Notes: a model not told the origin generated them from the letters alone. A DNA stretch of 64,000 nt from Pseudomonas sp. LS.1a (GCF_022533585.1 NZ_CP092827.1:3140001-3204000), one strand, 5' to 3'; numbered from the stretch's first letter, positions 52,135 through 60,441 are shown. A program made the numbers and translations.

Positions 52135-53923
52135 GGTTGATCTCCTCGAGGGTGGTACGGCCATCACGGACCAGGTCCAGGGCCGAGGCCCGCAGCAAGC
52201 GCAGGCCGCGCTGGCAGGCGAGGGTCTTGATCTGCGACAGGGGGCGGCGCTCGACGATCATCTGCCGCAGGTCGTCGTCCAGGTGCAGCAGTTCGGCGAT
52301 GGCGCTGCGGCCGCGGTAACCACTGCCGCGGCACTGGCCGCAGCCCTGGGCGCGGACGAACCTCCAGCCAGCCACGCCCTCACGGGTCAGGCCCGCGCCA
52401 TACAGGGTTTCGTCATCCACTTCGCACGGCGTCGCGCAGTGCGGGCAGGCCAGGCGGATCAGGCGCTGGGCCAACACCGCATTGAGCGCGGAAACGAAGC
52501 TGTAGGGGTCGACCTGCATCTGGCTGAAGCGGCCGATCACATCGAACACGTTGTTGGCGTGGATGGTGGTGAACACCAGGTGGCCGGTGAGCGCCGACTG
52601 CACGGCAATCTGCGCGGTGTCCGGATCGCGGATTTCGCCGACCAGGATCTTGTCCGGGTCGTGGCGCAGGATCGAGCGCAGGCCGCGGGCGAAAGTCAGG
52701 CCCTTCTTCTCGTTGACCGGAATCTGCAGGACGCCGGGCAGCTGGTATTCGACCGGGTCCTCGATGGTGATGATCTTGTCCACGCCGTGGTTGATCTCGC
52801 TGATCATGGCGTACAGGGTGGTGGTCTTGCCGCTGCCGGTGGGGCCGGTGACCAGGATCATGCCGTAGGGTTCGGCCGCCAGCCGGCGCAGGGCGCGCAG
52901 GGTTTCCTCGGCAAAGCCCAGGGCCTGCAGCTGCACGCCGCTGACCCGGTCGGACAGGTCCTGCTTGTCGAGTACCCGCAGCACCGCGTCTTCGCCAAAG
53001 ATGCTGGGCATGATCGATACCCGGAAGTCGATTTGCCGGTCGCCCACGGCAACCTTGAAACGGCCGTCCTGGGGCACGCGCTTTTCGCCGATGTCCAGCT
53101 CGGCCATTACCTTGATGCGCGAGATCACCTGGTCGGCGAAGGCGCTGCCGCTGGCCTTGCCAGCGCCGTTGAGCACGCCGTCGATGCGGTACTTGATGGT
53201 CAGGCCCTGGCCGGTCATGCCCAGGTGGATGTCGCTGGCGTGCAGCTTGAGGGCGTCGTACAGGGTGGAGTTGACCAGCTTGACCACGCGGCTCTGGTCC
53301 TCGCTGATGCTGGCCAGCGACAGACGTTGTAGCGGGTCGCTTTCGCTGCTGGCTTCGGTGTCGTGGTCTAGGGCGTCCACGGCGTGGAAGCTTTCTTCGT
53401 GGCGGGCCAGGAAGGTGGCCAGGTCTGCGGCATGGGCCAGGTACAGCGGTGCGCCTTGCAGCACATCGTCGACCCAGGCCAGGCGGGCGTGGTCGAAGGG
53501 GTCGGCGAACACGCCCAGCAGTTGACCGCCCTGCTCGATCAGCACGAATTCACGCTTCAGGCACATCGCCAGGCTGACCTTGTCGAAGCGTGGGGTGCTG
53601 GCCAGCAGCGATTGGCTGTCCAGCACCGGGTAATGCAGGGTCAGGCCCAGACGCTGGGTGAAGGTATCGGGGGTGTCGCAGGCCAGCTGTTCCAGGCGGG
53701 TGAGCAGGCGTTCGTCGCTGGTTTGCAGGCGGGCCTGGGCCAAAAGGTCGCGGGGGTAGGCTGAATGTTCTGTGGCCTGAGCTGGCCCTTTCGCGGGTGA
53801 ACCCGCTCCCACAGGATTCCCGCTGCCTTCAAGATTGCAGTGTACCTGTGGCAGCGGGTTTACCCGCGAAGAGGCCGGTGCAGGCGGTAGAGCTTCCTGG
53901 GTTGCATCGAATGCTTCTGGCAT
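52118..53923 (-). CDS. GspE/PilB/MshE-type secretion ATPase
   Basis: 601 aa from ATG 53923 (GGAG upstream). N-terminal MshEN/N1E domain about residues 60-170, then the ATPase core: HASDIHLGMTGQGLTIKYRIDGVL, Walker A GPTGSGKTTTLYAM, Asp box IITIEDPVEYQLPGVLQIPVN, Walker B LRHDPDKILVGEIRDPDTA, His box TGHLVFTTIHANN. A tetracysteine zinc site is CPHC ... CGQC. Residues about 15-50 are a REP pair translated in frame. Powers pseudopilus assembly at the inner membrane. Confidence 0.95.
   Translation of the reverse strand: MPEAFDATQEALPPAPASSRVNPLPQVHCNLEGSGNPVGAGSPAKGPAQATEHSAYPRDLLAQARLQTSDERLLTRLEQLACDTPDTFTQRLGLTLHYPVLDSQSLLASTPRFDKVSLAMCLKREFVLIEQGGQLLGVFADPFDHARLAWVDDVLQGAPLYLAHAADLATFLARHEESFHAVDALDHDTEASSESDPLQRLSLASISEDQSRVVKLVNSTLYDALKLHASDIHLGMTGQGLTIKYRIDGVLNGAGKASGSAFADQVISRIKVMAELDIGEKRVPQDGRFKVAVGDRQIDFRVSIMPSIFGEDAVLRVLDKQDLSDRVSGVQLQALGFAEETLRALRRLAAEPYGMILVTGPTGSGKTTTLYAMISEINHGVDKIITIEDPVEYQLPGVLQIPVNEKKGLTFARGLRSILRHDPDKILVGEIRDPDTAQIAVQSALTGHLVFTTIHANNVFDVIGRFSQMQVDPYSFVSALNAVLAQRLIRLACPHCATPCEVDDETLYGAGLTREGVAGWRFVRAQGCGQCRGSGYRGRSAIAELLHLDDDLRQMIVERRPLSQIKTLACQRGLRLLRASALDLVRDGRTTLEEINRVTFI
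53781..53887. repeat. REP pair inside the 5' end of the ATPase gene
   Basis: Inverted REP units encoding [11 protein letters not shown] and PVGAGSPAKGPAQ within the N-terminus of the GspE-like protein. No alternative start with a ribosome binding site was found downstream of them, so they are probably translated. Confidence 0.85.
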
Positions 53924-53983
53924 GGCCTGCGACTCCGCTCAGGGGCGCGTCGCAGGCTGGCTCGGCCAGGGGTGCGGGCGCCG

Positions 53984-54514
53984 CTATTCCCCTGTGAGCA
54001 GTTGATCGTCGTCGGGCCCTGGGGGCTTGGCGCCATTACGGCGGCGGTCGGCCAAAACCCAGCTTCCATCGTACAACTGCAGGGGGAACGATTCGTTCCT
54101 GTTCTGGCGTCGTTCGACAAACCCTTCAGCCGGGTTGTCCGTGGCCCTGCGCCGGCGCTCGATGCCCATCAGGTCGAAGATCGCACGGGCCAGTTCCACC
54201 AACGGGAACGGCTTGAACAGGACATGGCTCACACCCAGTTCGGCGGCCCGCTCACGCACTTCGACGGTGGGGTGGGCGGTAATCAGCACGAAGTGGCACT
54301 GCCTGTTCTTGCGTACGGTCTCCAGAACCTGAAAACCCTCCATGTCGGGCAAGCGGTAATCCAGCACGATCACTTGCGGTGCCAGGCTTGCAGCCTGTTC
54401 GATACCACTGGCACCGTCGTGGGCAACATGAACTTCCAGGCCTTGCGCCTGCAGGTACGCTTGCAGGTTCTGCGCAAGAGTCTGTTCGTCATCGACTACC
54501 AATACTCTGTTCAC
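53984..54514 (-). CDS. single-receiver-domain response regulator
   Basis: 176 aa from GTG 54514 (or TTG 54517; GGGAG lies 6-9 nt upstream of both). Receiver motifs: VLVVDDEQTLAQ, phospho-Asp in IVLDYRLPDMEGFQVL, Thr in LITAHPTVEVRERAAELG, Lys in VLFKPFPLVELARAIF. The tail of about 55 residues (RRRRATDNPAEGFVERRQNRN) has no recognisable DNA-binding domain. First gene of the secretion operon, 60 nt before the ATPase. It probably acts by protein contact; no cognate kinase is in the window. Confidence 0.88.
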   Translation of the reverse strand: MNRVLVVDDEQTLAQNLQAYLQAQGLEVHVAHDGASGIEQAASLAPQVIVLDYRLPDMEGFQVLETVRKNRQCHFVLITAHPTVEVRERAAELGVSHVLFKPFPLVELARAIFDLMGIERRRRATDNPAEGFVERRQNRNESFPLQLYDGSWVLADRRRNGAKPPGPDDDQLLTGE

Positions 54515-54578
54515 CAAGGTCGACTCCCAAGAACTGCCCGGTTACCCGGTTTGCGAAGTGCGCCCCTGTACAGGCTTG

Positions 54579-54594
54579 AGCAGGCTTCGTGCCA
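54579..54594 (-). promoter_or_regulatory. sigma-54 (-24/-12) promoter of the secretion operon
   Basis: Minus strand TGGCACGAAGCCTGCT: TGGCACG at 54594-54588, CTGC at 54583-54580, with exactly 10 nt between GG and GC. It lies about 65 nt upstream of the response regulator start, in the only sizeable gap of the locus. Confidence 0.82.
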
Positions 54595-54688
54595 GGCGTG
54601 AATAGTCATGCTGCACCACTGTAAGTCATTGATTTACCAAGGGCGCCGATCAACACCCATAAGGCGGCGGGCAGGCACACCCGCCCGG

Positions 54689-54706
54689 TTCCCCATATGC
54701 GGGGAA
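54689..54706. promoter_or_regulatory. TTCCCC-N6-GGGGAA palindrome, promoter-proximal
   Basis: TTCCCCATATGCGGGGAA, 95-112 nt upstream of the -24 element. Same arms as the palindrome at 54733-54750. Confidence 0.7.
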
Positions 54707-54732
54707 AATGATGGCACACTGCCATTTCTTTA

Positions 54733-54750
54733 TTCCCCAGCATTGGGGAA
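54733..54750. promoter_or_regulatory. TTCCCC-N6-GGGGAA palindrome, promoter-distal
   Basis: TTCCCCAGCATTGGGGAA, centred 44 nt (about four helical turns) from the proximal copy. Paired identical palindromes upstream of a sigma-54 promoter are the usual form of an enhancer-binding-protein site. Confidence 0.7.
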
Positions 54751-54765
54751 ACGCCATCACGGGCC

Positions 54766-55407
54766 TCAGTCGGCAATCTCCACGGTAGCGGACGCACGCA
54801 AACGTTGGCGCACGGACTGGCGCGCCTGCGCCTCCCGCTGCCCGATGAGTGTGGCCCTGGCCAGGACCAGACCCTGTTCGCGTATGATCGAAGGCTTGTC
54901 ACTTTGTTGCTGCGCTCCTTGCAGGGTTTCCCGGTTGGCATCATAGAATGCCTCGACTTCGGCCTGGCTGGGCGCGGCGACCGCGCTGAGCAGGGCATAC
55001 ACCTGCTGCGCGGCCAGCTCGTGCCGGGTGTAGTCATTGTACTGTGCCCTATCGAAACCCGCTTCCGCCAGCCGCCGTTCAAAAATTGCCGGGCTGCCAG
55101 ACGCGGCCTCGACTTCGCCGACATGCGCCGACACCTGCTCGTCGCTGATGGCTATGCCGCGGCGCTGGGCCTCCTGCCACAACAGCTCCTTGTCGATCAG
55201 TTCATCCAGGGCCTGGTCGCGCAGGCGCTTGTACAGCGTCGGGTTGCGGATGCTGGCCACCGTGCGGCCCTGGGCGTCCAGGTACTCGCTGAAATAGCGC
55301 TCCAGGCGCGCCACTTCGATCTCCACACCGTTGACCCGCGCCGCCGCCACATCGGCCCAGCTTGCCTTGGCCAATACCTGCAACAGGCACAACAACAGAA
55401 CACGCAT
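54766..55407 (-). CDS. SurA N-domain-like periplasmic chaperone lacking a PPIase domain
   Basis: 213 aa, ATG preceded by GGAGG. Signal peptide LLLCLLQVLAKASWA, then VAAARVNGVEIEVARLERYFSEYL and LYKRLRDQALDELIDKELLWQEAQRRGIAISDEQVSAHV, the helical SurA_N fold. The C-terminus (ARQSVRQRLRASATVEIA) is the closing helix and strand of that domain; the FKBP/parvulin catalytic domain normally found in SurA/PpiC is absent. Inferred holdase for exported subunits of this locus. Follows the cytochrome fusion gene by 12 nt. Confidence 0.8.
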   Translation of the reverse strand: MRVLLLCLLQVLAKASWADVAAARVNGVEIEVARLERYFSEYLDAQGRTVASIRNPTLYKRLRDQALDELIDKELLWQEAQRRGIAISDEQVSAHVGEVEAASGSPAIFERRLAEAGFDRAQYNDYTRHELAAQQVYALLSAVAAPSQAEVEAFYDANRETLQGAQQQSDKPSIIREQGLVLARATLIGQREAQARQSVRQRLRASATVEIAD

Positions 55408-55419
55408 GGCAACCTCCGC

Positions 55420-57144
55420 TCAAGGGCTGTCCGGCACTGGCCGGTAGGGGGTGACCGCGGTGAAGCGCGGCCCGGGCAGGGCCACCGCCACCACATGGGC
55501 ACCGGCCATGCCCTGGCGGCGACCGGGGCCGAAGCCCAAGGCCGGGGTCAGGCCGGTGGGCACATCATGCAGACCTTCCAGCGCGGCAATCAGCTGCTCG
55601 CGGCTGGTGTCACGGCCAGTCTGCTTCAACGCTTCGCTCAACAGCCGCAGGGCGCACAGGGTGTTGACCTGCAACGACGCCTGGCGTGGGTCGAGGCCTT
55701 GGCGCTGTTGCAGGCCGGCCAGCGCGGCCAGGCCCTGCCCGGTCCAGTCCTCGGGCACGTAGGGATACGCCAGGAACACCCGTTGCGACCACGCCTCGGG
55801 CAAGTGCGCCACGGCGCTGGTCACCTGGCTGGAGGCGGCAAACAGGTACGGCTGGCGGCCAGCTGCATGCAGCGCCGAGGCCAATTCGGCAAAGGCCTGG
55901 GCACGGCCGAGGAAGACAATGCCCTGCCCGTCCACTACCTGGCCAGCAAAGGCCTGGACGGCGGGTAGTGCCCAGCCCTGCTGAAGCAGGCGTTCGCGCA
56001 CTTGCTCGGCCAACGCCGCTTGCTCATTGCCGGCATACACCACACGCAGGTCGCCCGCTGCCAGGCCCAACGCCGCACGGGCGTGACCTGCCAGGCTCAG
56101 CAGTTGCGCGGGCAAGCCGGGCAAGGGGTCAAAGATCTGTACGCTGCCGCCACTACGTGGGGTGCTGCCGATCAGCGGTACATTCTGTGGCGCCAGCAAG
56201 GTTGTCAGGCGCTGGTCGAGCATGGGCGCCAATGGCGCGATCAGGGCGAACACCTGCTCCTGCTCCAGCAACTGCTGCAGCGCCCGTTCGGCGCTGGCCG
56301 GGTCGAAGCCCGGGTCGAGCACTACCAGTTCCAGGCGTCGCCCGTGGATGCCGCCCTGCTGGTTGAGCTGCGCCAGGCCGTCTTCCAGCACCGCACGCAC
56401 CACCTGCCCGGCCTCGGCCAGCGGGCCAGACGCCGGCAGCAAGGTACCCAGGCGCAGCACGCCCTCCTCCACGCCAGGGTCGCGGTCCTGGGCCAGGCGC
56501 TTGAGGTAGGCCGTAAGGTTGCGCTGGTCGGCCAGGGTCAGCTCGAAGCGCGGCATGGCCGGGTCCAGGCGATTGCCGGCCGGGTCGACGCCTTGCTGAA
56601 TGGCCCGGGCCAGGCTGCTGTCGGTGTATGCCGGGTAGCGGCGGCCGTTGCTTTCGCGTTCGCCTTGGCCTTGCGCCAGGCGCTGCCAGTCTAGGCTGGG
56701 TGGCCGCACACCACCTTCGGCACGACCGCGGCCATCGTTGCCGTGGCAGCTGGCGCAGGGCAGCACGCTGGCGGGGACCGTCATGTCGCTGGCGCCGACC
56801 CGGGCTTGCAGCTGCGCGTCACTGCTGGAGACGCCCTCGCGGTAGAGGCGTTTGCCGGCTTGTTCATGTTCGGTCAGGTCCAGGGCAAAGGCAGAAAATA
56901 AGGGTGCCATGCCGAGCACGAACGCCAACCAGATCGCAAGCCCTGTGGGAGCGGTCTTTGTGGGAGCGGCCTTGCGTCGCGAAAGGGCTGCGCAGCAGCC
57001 CCAGCGATAGTTGCACCAGCCCAGAAAACGGGGAGCGCTGCGCGCTCCTTTCGCGACGCAAGGCCGCTCCCATAAAGACCGCATCCACAAAGGGAGTTCC
57101 CAGAGTGGCAGATGCCACAGAGGCCAATGCCGCAGGGATCGCAT
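55420..57144 (-). CDS. cytochrome c fused to a periplasmic-binding (Peripla_BP_6) domain
   Basis: 574 aa from ATG 57144 (GGTGAG upstream); a GTG at 57153 overlapping the SCO1 stop is an alternative. The N-terminus holds a translated REP pair before the signal-like helix GLAIWLAFVLGMAPLFSAFA. A c-type cytochrome domain follows with CASCH in VLPCASCHGNDGRGRAEGG and a probable Met ligand in DPAMPRFELT. From about residue 205 a branched-chain-amino-acid-type binding protein runs to the end (LRLGTLLPASGPLAEAGQVV, GGIHGRRLELVVLDPGFDPA, APQNVPLIGSTPRSGG, GIVFLGRAQAFAELASALHA). Possible redox sensor or electron acceptor for the copper oxidase. Confidence 0.85.
   Translation of the reverse strand: MRSLRHWPLWHLPLWELPLWMRSLWERPCVAKGARSAPRFLGWCNYRWGCCAALSRRKAAPTKTAPTGLAIWLAFVLGMAPLFSAFALDLTEHEQAGKRLYREGVSSSDAQLQARVGASDMTVPASVLPCASCHGNDGRGRAEGGVRPPSLDWQRLAQGQGERESNGRRYPAYTDSSLARAIQQGVDPAGNRLDPAMPRFELTLADQRNLTAYLKRLAQDRDPGVEEGVLRLGTLLPASGPLAEAGQVVRAVLEDGLAQLNQQGGIHGRRLELVVLDPGFDPASAERALQQLLEQEQVFALIAPLAPMLDQRLTTLLAPQNVPLIGSTPRSGGSVQIFDPLPGLPAQLLSLAGHARAALGLAAGDLRVVYAGNEQAALAEQVRERLLQQGWALPAVQAFAGQVVDGQGIVFLGRAQAFAELASALHAAGRQPYLFAASSQVTSAVAHLPEAWSQRVFLAYPYVPEDWTGQGLAALAGLQQRQGLDPRQASLQVNTLCALRLLSEALKQTGRDTSREQLIAALEGLHDVPTGLTPALGFGPGRRQGMAGAHVVAVALPGPRFTAVTPYRPVPDSP
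56941..57084. repeat. REP elements (second subtype) inside a coding sequence
   Basis: Inverted units with GGGAGCGGCCTTGCGTCGCG and CGCGACGCAAGGCCGCTCCC cores, plus an extra GGGAGCGGTCTTTG copy, lie within the signal-peptide-coding region of the cytochrome fusion gene and keep it in frame. Confidence 0.88.
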
Positions 57145-57149
57145 GATAC

Positions 57150-57815
57150 TCACCGGTCTGCCAAAGGCAGGGCCAGCAACTGCATGCGCTGGGCAATCGC
57201 CGCGGGCGGTGCATCCGGGCGGATCTTGCTCCAGCGCTTGCCGGCCACATCGCCGGCAATCAGCTGTGTGGAATGCTGCTCGGGGCTGGGCAGGAACTGG
57301 CCAATGCGCCCAAGCACCAGGTCGACATTGGCCTTGTCGCCGGTCAGGAACAACCAGTTGGGCCCATCCACGCCCTGCTTCTCGGCAAACGCCTTGAGCA
57401 CCTCGGGGGTGTCGTTGAGCGGGTCGCTGCTGATCGACACGAAGGTCACCTGGCTGGCCAGCTGTGGCCCCATGGCCTCACGTACTTCGCGCAACTTGCG
57501 GGTAATCAGCGGGCAGGCGTCGGTGCAGTGGGTGAAGATCACGTTGAGCATCACCACCTTGTCCTTGAGCACATCGCTGTAGAAGCGCAGCTCGCGGCCG
57601 TTCTGGTCCTTGACCACAGTGTCGGTGAACCAGGTCCGGGCATCGCGGGTGCCGCCGCCACTGGTCATCGCCTGCGGTGCCGGCTGCGGTTCGGGCGCCT
57701 GCGGGGCATGGCCCTCATGGGCGAACGCCACCGAAGCGAGGATCCACAGGCAGCCACCCAGCACCAGCCAGTCAAAACCGCGCATCCCGACGCGGCGGGA
57801 GCTTACCTGGCTCAT
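57150..57815 (-). CDS. SCO1/SenC copper chaperone (second copy)
   Basis: 221 aa. Membrane anchor or signal (FDWLVLGGCLWILASVAFA), His-containing linker, then a thioredoxin-like SCO fold with the copper-binding CxxxC at Cys97 and Cys101 (IFTHCTDACPLITRKL) and the third ligand His181 (PEQHSTQLI). FVSISSDPLNDTPEVLKAFAEK is standard SCO. Delivers copper to the oxidase or acts as a thiol reductase. Overlaps its paralogue upstream by 4 nt. Confidence 0.94.
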   Translation of the reverse strand: MSQVSSRRVGMRGFDWLVLGGCLWILASVAFAHEGHAPQAPEPQPAPQAMTSGGGTRDARTWFTDTVVKDQNGRELRFYSDVLKDKVVMLNVIFTHCTDACPLITRKLREVREAMGPQLASQVTFVSISSDPLNDTPEVLKAFAEKQGVDGPNWLFLTGDKANVDLVLGRIGQFLPSPEQHSTQLIAGDVAGKRWSKIRPDAPPAAIAQRMQLLALPLADR

Positions 57816-58468
57816 GGTTGCACCTCGTGATGGTCGGCAATGGCCGTGCTCTTGGCATGCACCCGGCGGGCGCCCAGGCGGTTGATTTCGTCGATCAGCA
57901 CCGCCGGGTCGGTAAACCCGTAGTAGCGCGTCCAGTGCCCGGTGCGCCCGTCACCCACCAGGATCAGCGGCGGGTGCTGGCTGAGGTCGGCGCTGAAGCT
58001 GCCCAGGCCCTTGAGGGTTTCGCTGATGGCGTACGGCGTGCCGGTCAGCCAGCTCCAGCCCGGCCCCTTCTGGAAAGCCTTGGCGTAGTCTTGCAGGCGC
58101 TTGGCGTCGTCACGCTGCGGGTCGACGCTGATCGACACCAGATGAATCTCTTGCCCTACCCGGCCACCCAGTTGCTGCTGGACCTTGCCCATGATCGAGG
58201 ACACCACCGGGCACACCGTGGTGCAACTGGTGTAGATAAAGCCCATGACCACCAGGTGGTCGCCCACCAGGTCTTTTTCCAGGCGTACCGGCATGCCGTC
58301 CTGGTTCAGCAACGATACATCGGCAAAACGCACGCTGGCCTTTTCCTGGCGCGCCGCCGGCGGCTGTTCGGCGTGGCCGTTGTGGTCGTGGCCGCCATGG
58401 GCCAGGGCCAGGTTGCTGGCAAAGGCCAGGCTCAGGGCCAACAGTTTGCAAGCATGCTTGGCGTTCAT
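57812..58468 (-). CDS. SCO1/SenC copper chaperone (first copy)
   Basis: 218 aa. Signal peptide LLALSLAFASNLALA followed by a His-rich metal-binding start HGGHDHNGH. SCO fold with CxxxC at Cys82 and Cys86 (IYTSCTTVCPVVSSIM) and third ligand His165 (LSQHPPLILV). Overlaps both neighbours by 4 nt. Two consecutive, divergent SCO proteins beside a multicopper oxidase point to copper loading of that enzyme in the periplasm. Confidence 0.95.
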   Translation of the reverse strand: MNAKHACKLLALSLAFASNLALAHGGHDHNGHAEQPPAARQEKASVRFADVSLLNQDGMPVRLEKDLVGDHLVVMGFIYTSCTTVCPVVSSIMGKVQQQLGGRVGQEIHLVSISVDPQRDDAKRLQDYAKAFQKGPGWSWLTGTPYAISETLKGLGSFSADLSQHPPLILVGDGRTGHWTRYYGFTDPAVLIDEINRLGARRVHAKSTAIADHHEVQP

Positions 58469-60441
58469 CGCAGATTCCTCACGTCAGTCTCGGAAGCGTT
58501 GGACGTTGTGGCCGGCAGGACACGCAGGCTGGTGTAGTTTTCTTCGGCGAACCTGCGCCCCAGCGACGGCGACTGCACATGCAGGTACCAGGCGCCGGCT
58601 TCGGGCAGGGTCAGGGCCGCTTGATAGATGCCCTCGCCCACCTCCTCCAGCTGCAGGTTGCGCGGCATCGACGAAGGCGCCAGGAAGTAGCGCAGGCTCA
58701 GGTCGCTCAGGCCCAGGCGCGGCAGGCCGTCGTCGCCGACAATGCGCACCCGGGCGGTAATCGAGCTGTGCTGCGCCAACGGCCGGTCCAGGCCGATGAA
58801 CTCGGCGTGCGCGCCCTTGCGCTTGCCGGCATTCGGCGCTTCGGCCACGTCGGTGCTGAAGCAGTGGATGATCTGCGGCTGGTTGAGCAGAAACGCCACG
58901 TCGAACTTGCCGGCCGCGGGCATCTTCACCGTCGAGCCGTACACGCCCGGCGCCAGCTCGCGCAGGCTGCGGTCGACGACGATGGCGGCGCGGGCCTGGT
59001 GGCCACGGTTGTTGTAGCCGGACATCGGCGCGTTCATGCCTTCGGCGTAGAAGTAGGTGGTGTTGTCCACCGGGTTGACCACGAACACCGAATTGTCGTC
59101 ACGCGACACCGACAGCCCCTGGGCCAGCGGCAGGTCACCGGCCTGGCGTGGCGCCGCCGGGCCGGCCTCGAAGCCCTGGACGATCGGTGAGCGCCCTTCG
59201 CCCAGGCTGGCCAGGTTGATCATGCTCACCTTCGGCGAAGCCAGGCCGCGCACGTAGGCATAGCCCTTGGTGAAGGTCAGCTGGTAGGGTTCGGCCGCTA
59301 CCGGGATATGGTGGATCAGCTTGTCGGTACTGGCGTCGATCACCAGGGCCTGGTTCTCCAGGGTGTTGAGCACGATGCCGTAGCGGCCATCGCTGCTGAA
59401 GCGCATCGGCCCCAGGCCCTGCTCCGCCTGGACCATGTGGCGCAGCTGGTGGTTGCGGGCATCGAACACCCGCACGCTGCCCTCCTCGCCATCGACCACG
59501 TACACCGCCTGGGACAGCGCCGAATAGCTGACCGACAGCGGGTGCGGGCCAACCTTGATGGTTTTGACCAGGCGCATTTCCGGGATGTCGATGACGCTCA
59601 GGGTGCCGCTGTCGCGGTTACTGACATAGGCGTAGCGCGAGTCGGCGCTGAAGGCGATTTCGTGGTGCCCGCTGCCGGTGTTGAAGGTTTTCAGGGTGTT
59701 GCGCCCCGGCACATCGATCACCGTTACGCCGCCCTTGGCCGGATCACTGCTGTTGTTGCCCACCCACAACCGGTGCTGGTCCGGCTGCAGGGCCACGCGC
59801 AGCGGCTGGTCACCGGCGTCCAGGTCAGCCACGCGGGTGAAGGTTTCGGTGTCGATCACCGAGACCTTGCCGCGCTCGGGGATGGACACGAACACCTGTT
59901 TGTCGTCACCGGTGGCCACCCAGTCCATGGGCCGCCCAGGCAGGTCGATGCGGGCCAGGGTGCTGGTCACGCCCCCCACCGATACGGTCGGGTCGATTAC
60001 CGTCAGGCTGGCGTCCTTGTTCATCATCAACAGGAAGTAGCTGTTCAGGTCGAGCAACGGCCGGGCGCCGATGCTGCTTTTGAGGAACAGCGCGACACGG
60101 GCCTTGCAGCTCTGGTCGCGGTCGCCCTCCGGGGCCGACTGCGTCGGGTCGATCCACGCCCCCGGGGCCATACCCGACAGCGGCTGGCCACTGGCCTGGT
60201 CGCTGACCTTGAAACGGATGTTGGCGAAACTGCCTTCCTGCAACTCGCCCCCCGCCAGCGGCCGGGCCTCGAACTCCACGGTCACGCCGTCCCGGCTGAG
60301 CCGGTGCAAGGCCTGCGGGTCGGCAGACTCCTGCAACAGCTCACGCGGATCGCACCAAAGGTTTTCATACGCCACGCCCAGGCCGATCAGCGCAACTCCC
60401 AGTGCTACCCCCAAGTAAGCAGGGCGAGTCTTCTTGTTCAT
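58465..60441 (-). CDS. membrane-anchored YVTN beta-propeller protein
   Basis: 658 aa. N-terminal helix AYLGVALGVALIGLGVAYENLW, a short beta domain with a conserved CDPREL and SCKARVALFL, then a seven-bladed propeller of YVTN repeats (MNKDASLTVIDPTV, DKQVFVSIPERGKVSVIDTETF, SRYAYVSNRDSGTLSVIDIPEM, QAVYVVDGEEGSVRVFDARN). The C-terminal about 150 residues form Ig-like strands (VYGSTVKMPAAGKFDVAFLLNQPQIIHCF, GAWYLHVQSP). No enzyme motif seen; likely scaffold or partner of the oxidase encoded 18 nt upstream. Confidence 0.88.
   Translation of the reverse strand: MNKKTRPAYLGVALGVALIGLGVAYENLWCDPRELLQESADPQALHRLSRDGVTVEFEARPLAGGELQEGSFANIRFKVSDQASGQPLSGMAPGAWIDPTQSAPEGDRDQSCKARVALFLKSSIGARPLLDLNSYFLLMMNKDASLTVIDPTVSVGGVTSTLARIDLPGRPMDWVATGDDKQVFVSIPERGKVSVIDTETFTRVADLDAGDQPLRVALQPDQHRLWVGNNSSDPAKGGVTVIDVPGRNTLKTFNTGSGHHEIAFSADSRYAYVSNRDSGTLSVIDIPEMRLVKTIKVGPHPLSVSYSALSQAVYVVDGEEGSVRVFDARNHQLRHMVQAEQGLGPMRFSSDGRYGIVLNTLENQALVIDASTDKLIHHIPVAAEPYQLTFTKGYAYVRGLASPKVSMINLASLGEGRSPIVQGFEAGPAAPRQAGDLPLAQGLSVSRDDNSVFVVNPVDNTTYFYAEGMNAPMSGYNNRGHQARAAIVVDRSLRELAPGVYGSTVKMPAAGKFDVAFLLNQPQIIHCFSTDVAEAPNAGKRKGAHAEFIGLDRPLAQHSSITARVRIVGDDGLPRLGLSDLSLRYFLAPSSMPRNLQLEEVGEGIYQAALTLPEAGAWYLHVQSPSLGRRFAEENYTSLRVLPATTSNASETDVRNLR

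Noticed and set aside
54712..54730. TGGCAC on the plus strand as a second sigma-54 promoter
   Set aside because: No GC at the -12 spacing, and it would point into the 3' end of a minus-strand gene.
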